Under the pieces are notes generated by a model. It worked only from the letters and a program-made list of their open reading frames with translations. It was not told the DNA's origin and made no database searches. Positions 16,088-24,208 of a DNA stretch of 24,208 bases are shown here, one piece after another. The stretch comes from Clostridia bacterium (lineage in GTDB: Bacteria; Bacillota_A; Clostridia; Christensenellales; Aristaeellaceae), in NCBI GenBank assembly GCA_017509065.1, contig JAFWQM010000132.1, positions 1-24,208 on the forward strand, in the 5' to 3' direction. Numbering within the stretch: the first letter of the stretch is position 1; the number at the start of each line of letters is the position of its first letter. Both the position numbers and the translations under genes were made by a program.

Positions 16088-16483
16088 TTACAGGCCCATT
16101 TCCTTCAAAAATGCCTCCGCAATCTCATAATTCGAGCTATCCACGCTGACGGTTTCTTCCTTTGCTGTCGGTTCCGCCACAGCCTGGACAGGAAGTGTCG
16201 GGGCTATAGTCCCAGCCTGAAACCGGCTCATATTATGCCGGATACCTTCGCTGATCGTGTCCAATACCTGCCGCAGAAAGCGATCCTCCTTCTCCCTGGT
16301 TTCCAGGTATGGATCGACCTGTCGCTTTTCCTGCCAGGAAAAGAAATCATTGAGGGCGGCGACAACCGCACGGGTGTAGGACTTGAATTGCTTTCGATCC
16401 ATACGCCGGAGATATTCATAAGCCTGCCGGTCATCCTCCCGTTTCAGGTCGAATCGGATGTTTGTATTGATGATCCTTTTCAT
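16088..16483 (-). CDS. ParR/StbB-like plasmid partition DNA-binding protein
   Basis: A 131-residue protein whose first 50 residues (INTNIRFDLKREDDRQAYEY followed by RAVVAALNDFF) look like the ribbon-helix-helix domain of ParR/StbB-like centromere-binding proteins of Firmicutes plasmids. The C-terminal 40 residues are low-complexity, ending in a short acidic/hydrophobic segment (YEIAEAFLKEMGL), the kind of tail that contacts the ParM filament. The ATG lies 3 nt after the stop of the ParM-like gene, so the pair is translationally linked as in ParMRC type II systems. The gene itself looks intact. Because the ParM partner lacks its N-terminal half, the module should not segregate DNA any more. 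The family call rests on layout and operon partner. Confidence 0.7.
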   Translation of the reverse strand: MKRIINTNIRFDLKREDDRQAYEYLRRMDRKQFKSYTRAVVAALNDFFSWQEKRQVDPYLETREKEDRFLRQVLDTISEGIRHNMSRFQAGTIAPTLPVQAVAEPTAKEETVSVDSSNYEIAEAFLKEMGL

Positions 16484-16486
16484 CTA

Positions 16487-16996
16487 TCATCCTGCTTTCC
16501 GCATCCTGGCGTTTGCCATGTATTCATAACCCTTGGCCGTGGCGCAGATGTCCTCGTTGACCGTCACTCTGTCCGCATCGTAGTCGGCGAAGTTCTTCAC
16601 CAAACATCCGCCGCCTCCCACAATGTACAACTTCATGAGATCGGGATGGTATTCATGCTCCCGCAGGCGGCGCAGGATGCCTTCTGTGTATTCCTTTGCC
16701 GCTTCAATGATCACGTGCAGGTATTGCTTTCCAATATCGGCGGTGCCGGTGCGCAGGATTTCTTCGATCACAGCGTCCTCAATGGTGACGTGGAACTTCT
16801 GTATCAGCCTTTCCCTGATCAGCAGGGTGCATTGATGGGTGCCGTACTTTTCCGTAAAGCACTTGCTGGAGATAGGCCGCCCGTTGGTGATCGTCATGAC
16901 GTTCATGGTGCCATTGCCAATATCACAGAGCATATTCACACCCTTGAAATCGGACAGGTGATTGACAATGGCCGCGAAGCCCTGCGGGAACACATG
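16487..16996 (-). pseudogene. ParM/StbA-like actin ATPase, 5'-truncated
   Basis: The frame encodes about 170 residues of an actin-like ATPase of the ParM/StbA type, from VFPQGFAAI onward. Present are MLCDIGNGTMNVMTI (phosphate-2 motif, DIGxGT), the segment CFTEKYGTHQC, and YIVGGGGCLVKNF (adenosine-binding Gly cluster). The N-terminal half with the phosphate-1 motif is missing; likeness stops near 16995, where the opposite strand becomes a STAND/TPR gene. The frame stays open to an ATG at 17089, but those residues (HHHAAAKQTGG) do not look like ParM. It therefore cannot bind ATP normally. Followed directly by the ParR-like gene. Confidence 0.75.
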
Positions 16997-18244
16997 CAAT
17001 ATCATACCCTGATTGTGGAACTGGCCGCCCGTCTGTTTGGCCGCGGCATGATGATGCCGGAGGTGGCGGCTGCTTTGTTCTGTTTCCACGGAACGAAAAT
17101 CGGGTCAAAAGACAAAATACGGATCATAAAGGACGGAAAAGCCCGGAAAGAAACCTTTGAGGATCATATTCATGCTTTGTTTGGCCTTTACAATCTTTCA
17201 GAAACCCAGCAGGATATCCTGCAATGCATGGTGCTGGTTCCGCCTGCGGGAATCCCCATGCGGCTGCTGGGATTCTGGATGGGTTTCAAAGACCTGAACG
17301 ACGTGAATGATCTGATCGATTTGGGCCTCCTGAAGCAGTTGCCCGGAAGCAGGGTAGCGCTGCAAAACATGCTGTGTCCGGTATGCCGGGCTGAACTGGA
17401 AACCAGCGTTTCCCGGTGTCAGATGCTGCTGGAGCCGCTTCGGTTTGCCTGTCAGCTTCACGGCGTGGACGTGCCGGATTATAAATTGATCTATCAGATC
17501 GTCGATTGCACGATGAAGTATGCGCAAAAGGATGATATGCCCTATTATATTGTCCTCCTGGAAGATACTTTTCAGTATTTGGAAAAGTACCAGTATAAGG
17601 CGGGTATGCAGAAAATCCTGTATGAACTGGAAGGATGCATCAAGCATGGAACCGATAGAGACCACGCCCTCCTTCTGGATTGCAAGGCGCAGATGACTGA
17701 CGATCCGCAGGAAAGCATCAAGCTGATGAAGCAAGCGCTGACCATGCTGCCGGAAATAAACAAAGATAACGCCCTGTTGGCATCCAATCTGAACGCCAAT
17801 CTTGGCGGCACATACCGCATGCTGTGCGAATATGCCCTGGCCAAGCAGCATATGGAAACCGCCATGCATATCCTGGAAGAATAACACTTGACAGAATACC
17901 ATGACTGCTATACGCAGATCATCAATTATGCCATGCTTCTGGGTGATATGGGAGAGCCGGAGAAGGGATTGGCCGGCTTGGAAAAAGCGGAACAGCTTAT
18001 TCGGGATGTGAATCCGCATTCTTACGATCACGGGATGCTGCTGCAAGCGAGGGGAACGCTGCAATTGTCCATTGGCGATATGGTACACGCCCTTTCCAAT
18101 TTGCGAAATTCCCTTTACTGTTTCTCAAAGGCTTTTGAAGGGGACGAAGTCCTGATAGCTGAAAAACGGAAAGAACTTGAAGGTTTGCTTCAAATGGTTG
18201 GTTTGCCGCAGGATGCCGCGCAAGAACTGCTGACCAGTGAATAA
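16977..18244 (+). pseudogene. STAND NTPase/TPR-type regulator, 5'-truncated with an in-frame stop
   Basis: On the + strand a protein fragment starts around HTLIVELAARLFGRGMMMPE, resembling the end of a STAND/NB-ARC module. A winged-helix-like part (LSETQQDILQCMVLVPPAGI, then DLIDLGLLKQ) and TPR-like helical repeats follow to LLTSE. The P-loop ATPase part is absent. A TAA at 17882-17884 interrupts the frame between MHILEE and HLTEYHDC; the frame is the same on both sides, so one base change explains it. The frame is open upstream to 16235, but that stretch is antisense to the partition genes. Such proteins often act as ligand- or phage-triggered regulators. This copy has no start and is presumed dead. 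Confidence 0.7.
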
Positions 18245-18263
18245 TCTGCTGATCGAAAAGAAT

Positions 18264-18312
18264 AAAGCGCCGTGCATGTCGGACACAATTGTCCGATGTG
18301 TGCGGCGCTCTT
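18264..18312 (+). terminator. Strong hairpin after the STAND/TPR relic
   Basis: GCGCCGTGCATGTCGGAC (18267-18284) pairs along all 18 positions, four of them G-U, with 18291-18308, around a 6-nt loop, followed by TCTTTC. It starts about 20 nt after the stop at 18244. The T tail is short. An AAA run on the other side suggests possible action on both strands. Confidence 0.6.
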
Positions 18313-18548
18313 TCAATACCAAGCCTTTTTTCTCAATTTGAGCTCAATTCACGCTCAATGTGTTCCCGCTCCTTTTCCGATAAACTGGAATCAGGCGGAA
18401 TTGGTACTGGCAGCAGAAAGCTGTCAACCAATCCGCACTGAAAACAGAACAGCAGACCAAAAAAGAAGAAAAAAGGCTCCAAAAAGGAACGGATTTAATG
18501 ATGAGGAAATTGGCCGAAGGACAATTATCCGTCCAGCCGGGCCGCCTA
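18313..18548. other. Non-coding stretch before the recombinase promoter
   Basis: No gene could be supported. Around 18337-18420 the - strand reads LLPVPIPPDSSLSEKERE then HIERELSSN before a stop, which resembles a protein's C-terminal tail, but there is no start and a stop lies a few dozen codons upstream, so it would be a relic at most. Confidence 0.35.
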
Positions 18549-20295
<1,747 letters not shown>

Positions 20296-20398
20296 ACAGA
20301 ACGTGTGGTGCGCAATAAACATTACGCCCCAGCGTTCCCCCGTTTCCGACTTAAAGTGTTCATAAAATTACTTTCAACCCAAAAGCAGAGGTGCGTTT

Positions 20399-21616
20399 AT
20401 GCAGAACATTACCTGTCCCAAATGCGGCGAAGTATTCCAAGTGGACGAATCGGGCTACGCGGCCATCGTGAAGCAGGTACGGGACCGGGAGTTTACCAAG
20501 GAGCTCAAGGACCGGGAAACGCAGTTTACCGCCGAGCGGGACGCCGCCGTGCAGCTGGCGGTCCTGAAAGCGCGGGAGGAAGCCGGGGAAGCCCTCGCCC
20601 GGCAAAAGGAAAAAACCGCGGCGCTCCAGGCCCGGCTGGACGCGGCGGAAACCAGCCAGCGCTTGGCCGTGCGGGACGCTCTGGCGGACAAGGAAACGGC
20701 CCTCATGGAGCAGGAAAAACAAATGATCCAACTGCGGGCGAAAATCGAGGCGGCGGAAAAGGAACGGCTGCTCAGCGAACAGGCCATGAAGGAGCGTTTC
20801 GAGGAACAGCTTCGCGCCCGGGATGAAATGATCGCCTATTACCGGGATTTCAAGGCCCGCCAGTCCACCAAAATGGTGGGGGAAAGCCTGGAACAGCACT
20901 GCCTGACCGAATTCAACAAACTGCGGGCCACCGGCTTTCAGCGCGCCTACTTTGAAAAGGACAACGACGCCCGCACAGGCAGCAAAGGCGACTTTATCTA
21001 CAAGGAAACGGCGGAGGACGGCACGGAGTTCATTTCCATCATGTTTGAAATGAAAAACGAAATGGATCAGACCGCCGCCAAGCACCGCAACGAGGATTTT
21101 TTCAAGGAACTGGATAAGGATAGGAAGGAAAAGGGCTGCGAATACGCCGTGCTGGTGTCCCTGCTGGAAATGGACAGCGAGCTGTACAACACCGGCATCG
21201 TGGACGTATCCTACCGCTATCCCAAAATGTACGTGATCCGGCCCCAGTTCTTCATTCCCATGATCACTTTGCTCCGTAACGCCGCCCTCAACGCCTTAGA
21301 ATACCGCCGTCAGCTGGCCGAAGTCCGCAGCCAGAACATCGATATTTCCCATTTTGAAGCGGATATGAACGATTTCAAGGAGAAATTCTCCCGCAATTAC
21401 CGCTTGGCCAGCGAAAAATTCCATAAGGCCATCGAGGAAATCGACAAAACCATCGAGCATTTGCAAAAAACCAAGGACGCCCTGCTTTCCTCCGAAAACA
21501 ATCTGCGCTTAGCCAACAGCAAGGCGGAGGATTTGAGCATCAAGCGCCTGACCCACGACAACCCCACCATGGCGAGGAAATTCGAGGAACTGAACAAAAA
21601 CCAAAACGAAGCATAA
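20399..21616 (+). CDS. DUF2130 domain protein
   Basis: A 405-residue cytoplasmic protein. It opens with a half zinc-ribbon (CPKCGEVF), then about 130 residues of highly charged coiled coil, then the conserved DUF2130 domain: ESLEQHCLTEFNKLRA, FEKDNDARTGSKGDFIYKE, ISIMFEMKNEMDQT, HRNEDFFKELDKDRKEKGCE and PKMYVIRPQFFIPMITLLRN. A shorter coiled coil follows. The function of the family is not established. The acidic residues in GSKGDF followed by FEMKNE (ExK) have the look of a PD-(D/E)XK nuclease core, which is my inference. The ATG has AGAGG about 8 nt upstream. The gene starts 100 nt after the recombinase and ends in a terminator shared with the convergent operon. It looks intact. Confidence 0.9.
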   Translation: MQNITCPKCGEVFQVDESGYAAIVKQVRDREFTKELKDRETQFTAERDAAVQLAVLKAREEAGEALARQKEKTAALQARLDAAETSQRLAVRDALADKETALMEQEKQMIQLRAKIEAAEKERLLSEQAMKERFEEQLRARDEMIAYYRDFKARQSTKMVGESLEQHCLTEFNKLRATGFQRAYFEKDNDARTGSKGDFIYKETAEDGTEFISIMFEMKNEMDQTAAKHRNEDFFKELDKDRKEKGCEYAVLVSLLEMDSELYNTGIVDVSYRYPKMYVIRPQFFIPMITLLRNAALNALEYRRQLAEVRSQNIDISHFEADMNDFKEKFSRNYRLASEKFHKAIEEIDKTIEHLQKTKDALLSSENNLRLANSKAEDLSIKRLTHDNPTMARKFEELNKNQNEA

Positions 21617-21667
21617 AAAACAGGACATTCCGCAATGAGATCAGCAGCGGAATGTCCTGTTTTTTTA
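21614..21667. terminator. Bidirectional intrinsic terminator
   Basis: ACAGGACATTCCGC (21620-21633) pairs perfectly with GCGGAATGTCCTGT (21647-21660), flanked by AAAAA on the left and TTTTTT on the right. It ends the DUF2130 gene on the + strand and the uronate operon on the - strand. Confidence 0.92.
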
Positions 21668-21672
21668 CGGCA

Positions 21673-23277
21673 TTACAGCGCGTGCAGCGTTTCGCGCACC
21701 GCGCCGGGACCGGCGATCAGTTTGGCGAAATCGCGGCATACGGTATCGGCCAGGCCCGCCTTGAACAGGCACACGCCGAAAACGGCTTCGTTTGACAGCA
21801 GGCCCTTGAGCTTTTCTTTCAGAGCCGCTTCATCCAGCTTATCGCCTAAGCGGATATCCGCCACGTAGGGACGCACGTCGTCCAGCAGGGGATCGGTGCT
21901 CAATTCAAAGGGTTCACCCTTGTCGTCGATGGCCATGAGATAGCGCAGCCAGCCCGCCAGCACCAGGGGAATGGCTTTCAGGTCCTGCACGTTCAGGGTA
22001 TCGGAAGCCAGGTATGCCTTGATGGTTTCGCCGAAGCGGATGGCCAGCTTCTGGCTGGTGTCGGTGGCGATGCGCTGGGGCGCGTCGGGCATGAAGGGGT
22101 TGGGCAGGCGCACGTTCACCACGGTGTCGATGAAGTCCTTAGGATTGATGACCCCGGGATCGGTGACCACCGGCAGGCCCTCCACGTAGCCCACCCGCTG
22201 GATGAGCTTCACCAGGTCCTCGTCCTTCATTTCCTGCCAGATGCGGGTATAGCCCAAGAGGCACCCGTACACAGCCAGGGAGGTGTGCAAAGGATTTAAA
22301 CAGGTGCACACCTTCATGCGCTCCACCTTGTTGACTGTGTCCCGGCCGGTGAAGATGAAGCCCGCTTTTTCCAGCGCCGGGCGGCCATTGGGGAAATCGT
22401 CTTCAATGACCAAATATTCGCTTTCCTCGGCGTTCACGAAGGGGGCGATGTAGGTCTTTTTGCTGGTGATCACCGGTTCCAATCCCTGCAAACCGTCGGC
22501 CTTGAGCATTTCTTCCACGGAGGCGTCGGGCCGGGGGGTGATCTTATCGATCATGCTCCAGGGGAAGGACACCTTCTTCGGGTCGTTCACGTAAGCGATG
22601 AAGCCCGCGTCGCCCCACTTCTGGGCGAAAGCGTTTATGGCGGCGAAGAGCTTTTCCCCGTTGTGGGAGCAGTTGTCGGTGCTCACCATGGCGATGGGCG
22701 CGCCTCCCGCCTGATACCGGGCAAAGAGCAGGGACGCTACCTTGCCGATATAGCTCTGGGGATTTTCGGGACCGGCGGCAAAGTCGGCGGCCACGGCGGG
22801 CAGGGTGTCGCCCTGGGCGTTCACCAGGCTGTAGCCCTTTTCGGTGATGGTGAAGGTGACGAATTGTAGGGAGGGATTGGCGAAAACTTCTTTCAGGTGA
22901 CTGTATTCCTTTTCGTTTTCGCTGTCCAGAACGCAGGATTCGGCGATGCTGCCGATGACGGTCTTTTCCACGCTGCCGTCGGATTTCAATGTGACGAACA
23001 GTGAGTAATTGTCGTTGGGCCGGTAGCCCTTTTCCACGATCTCGTAGTCAAAGCCCTCCACGGCTACGATGCCCGTCTTCATTTCGCCCGCGTTCAGCAT
23101 CTTCTGGGCGGCGGCGCATTGGAAAGCCCGGAAAATGTTGCCCGCGCCAAAGTGTACCCATTGGGGGGCTTTCTTGGTTTCTTCGATCATCTTCACCCGG
23201 TCAAACTTCGGCAGGGTGTAACCCTTGGCTTCCCATTCGTAGCGGGTGGCAAGGCCCTGTTCATTCAGTGTCAGCAT
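21673..23277 (-). CDS. uxuB: Mannitol dehydrogenase family oxidoreductase, probable D-fructuronate reductase
   Basis: A 534-residue polyol/uronate dehydrogenase. The N-terminal Rossmann domain has the nucleotide-binding WVHFGAGNIFRAF, and the core shows MVSTDNCSHNGEKL, PWSMIDKITPRP, and MKVCTCLNPLHTSLAVYG containing the Lys, Asn and His used for catalysis in the family. VVNVRLPNPFMPDAPQRIA is typical of the fructuronate reductase branch. UxuB reduces D-fructuronate to D-mannonate with NADH in glucuronate breakdown; tagaturonate reductase or mannitol dehydrogenase activity cannot be excluded from sequence alone, so the symbol is provisional. AAAGGAGA lies 9 nt before the ATG, and the gene follows the GH31 gene by 21 nt, so they share a transcript that ends at the terminator at 21614. 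Confidence 0.85.
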   Translation of the reverse strand: MLTLNEQGLATRYEWEAKGYTLPKFDRVKMIEETKKAPQWVHFGAGNIFRAFQCAAAQKMLNAGEMKTGIVAVEGFDYEIVEKGYRPNDNYSLFVTLKSDGSVEKTVIGSIAESCVLDSENEKEYSHLKEVFANPSLQFVTFTITEKGYSLVNAQGDTLPAVAADFAAGPENPQSYIGKVASLLFARYQAGGAPIAMVSTDNCSHNGEKLFAAINAFAQKWGDAGFIAYVNDPKKVSFPWSMIDKITPRPDASVEEMLKADGLQGLEPVITSKKTYIAPFVNAEESEYLVIEDDFPNGRPALEKAGFIFTGRDTVNKVERMKVCTCLNPLHTSLAVYGCLLGYTRIWQEMKDEDLVKLIQRVGYVEGLPVVTDPGVINPKDFIDTVVNVRLPNPFMPDAPQRIATDTSQKLAIRFGETIKAYLASDTLNVQDLKAIPLVLAGWLRYLMAIDDKGEPFELSTDPLLDDVRPYVADIRLGDKLDEAALKEKLKGLLSNEAVFGVCLFKAGLADTVCRDFAKLIAGPGAVRETLHAL

Positions 23278-23298
23278 GTTTTTGTCTCCTTTCTCTGG

Positions 23299-24208
23299 TT
23301 ACGCCTTGCGCTTGAACACAGGGATGTATTCCAGGGGCGCGGCTGCTTTTACGGTGCGTCCGCCGGTGATGACTTCGCCGGTGTGAATGTCCTCCCACTG
23401 TCCGGTGGGGAGGTACACGGCGCGTTCAAAGGTATCGGGTTTCAGGATGGGGGCCACCAGGTAATCCGGGCCGAACATGTACTGGTCGCTCAAATCCCAG
23501 CAGGCGGCGTCCTCGGGGAACTCATAGAACATGGGGCGCATGAGGGGGGAGCCGTTTTCGTGGGCTTCCTGATAGATGCGCTTGAGGTAAGGCTTTAAGG
23601 ACCTGCGCAGGTCGTAGCCCGCTTTCATGATGGTGAAGATTTCGTCGCCCAGGGCCCACATTTCGGTGGGCTGACCGGTGTGCAGGTAGCCGCCGCCCCG
23701 TTCCCGGTCGTCCAGGGGCGGGATGGTGAAGGGCTCCCGGTCGCCGTGGAGGCGCATGACGGGGGTGAACACCGCCCATTCGTACCACCGAAGCAGCAAC
23801 TGCCGGAAGGCCGGGTCGTTGACATTGCCCTCCATGAAGCCGCCGATGTCGGTGTTCCACCAGGGGATGCCCGCCATGCCGATGGAGAGGCCCGCCGCCA
23901 CCTGGTCCTTGAGCGCTTCCCAGGAGGAGGGCACGTCGCCGCTCCAGAGCACGTTTCCGTACTTCTGGCTGCCCGCCCAGCCGGAGCGCAGCAGGTTCAC
24001 GGGCTGCTTGCCGGTCTGACTCATGGGTTCAAAATAGGCGCGGCTGTAATATTGGGGATAGATGTTGCTGCATTCCAGGGCCGGGCCCAGGTAATAGCGG
24101 AAGTTGTCGAAATCGTACTTGGTCAGGTCCGGTTCGGAATTGTCCAGCCAGAAGAAATCAATGCCGTAATCGTAATAATGCTTCTTGCACTTGTCCCACA
24201 CGTAGGCA
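23299..24208 (-). CDS. Glycoside hydrolase family 31 enzyme, C-terminal part
   Basis: The frame is open to the window edge, so the N-terminal part is missing; about 302 residues are visible. FFWLDNSEPDL carries the catalytic nucleophile Asp (codon 24142-24144), and GNVLWSGDVPSSWEAL carries the acid/base Asp (codon 23935-23937). IPWWNTDIGGF, FTPVMRLHGDREPF and PLMRPMFYEFPED are further GH31 landmarks, and the end is the small beta domain (DYLVAPILKPD, RAVYLPTGQWED). GH31 enzymes are retaining alpha-glucosidases, alpha-xylosidases and relatives; the exact substrate cannot be told. No signal peptide can be judged. It is the upstream partner of the fructuronate reductase gene, suggesting a plant-glycan utilisation operon. 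Confidence 0.92.
   Translation of the reverse strand, partial: AYVWDKCKKHYYDYGIDFFWLDNSEPDLTKYDFDNFRYYLGPALECSNIYPQYYSRAYFEPMSQTGKQPVNLLRSGWAGSQKYGNVLWSGDVPSSWEALKDQVAAGLSIGMAGIPWWNTDIGGFMEGNVNDPAFRQLLLRWYEWAVFTPVMRLHGDREPFTIPPLDDRERGGGYLHTGQPTEMWALGDEIFTIMKAGYDLRRSLKPYLKRIYQEAHENGSPLMRPMFYEFPEDAACWDLSDQYMFGPDYLVAPILKPDTFERAVYLPTGQWEDIHTGEVITGGRTVKAAAPLEYIPVFKRKA

Noticed and set aside
16235..16976. Long + strand open frame that runs into the STAND/TPR fragment
   Set aside because: It is antisense to the ParR- and ParM-like genes, whose proteins have clear family features; only the part after about 16977 shows likeness of its own.
18337..18420. Possible C-terminal tail of a - strand protein (SSLSEKEREHIERELSSN)
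   Set aside because: No start, and an upstream stop limits the frame; too little to call a gene.

Overview
The window looks like chromosome from an anaerobic Bacillota of the class Clostridia, probably a gut or rumen species. The evidence is the strong AGGAGG-type ribosome sites with ATG, GTG and TTG starts, the TnpX-like serine recombinase, the DUF3847/ParMR plasmid-type remnants, the PTP-like phytase and the carbohydrate genes. I cannot name the species. No rRNA, tRNA or CRISPR array was seen.

Region 1 (1-7491, + strand) is a signalling cluster. It holds the 3' end of a hybrid histidine kinase, a REC-GGDEF-EAL protein whose GGDEF site is degenerate and whose EAL site looks intact, a free HPt protein, a secretion-signal-less SGNH hydrolase, a complete membrane hybrid kinase with two receivers, and a lipoprotein solute-binding protein whose start overlaps the kinase stop. 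Together these could form a multistep phosphorelay that lowers c-di-GMP, with the binding lipoprotein as ligand sensor or transport component. A terminator and a 400-nt stretch with two degenerate inverted copies of a short sequence follow.

Region 2 (8027-11632, - strand) reads as one operon from a good promoter at 11603-11632. It holds a multi-spanning membrane protein broken by a frameshift at a G6 run, a DUF308/HdeD-like membrane protein, an ABC1/UbiB-type atypical kinase with a membrane tail, and a 65-residue unknown protein, then a terminator. An ISAs1 transposase relic lies just upstream.

Region 3 (11967-14851, - strand) holds another membrane hybrid histidine kinase and an exported cysteine (PTP-like) phytase.

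Region 4 (about 15000-20300) is a decayed mobile island. It has an IS5-superfamily transposase relic, a truncated DUF3847 mobilisation-associated ORF, a dense palindromic stretch that could be an old oriT or origin, a ParR-like gene, a ParM-like gene lacking its 5' half, a 5'-truncated STAND/TPR gene with an in-frame stop, and a TnpX-like large serine recombinase with a one-base frameshift. The parM and STAND fragments meet head to head near 16995, which marks a rearrangement.

Region 5 (20399-24208) returns to ordinary chromosome: a DUF2130 protein, a shared bidirectional terminator, and a convergent - strand pair encoding a fructuronate reductase/mannitol dehydrogenase family enzyme and the C-terminal part of a GH31 glycosidase that runs off the window.
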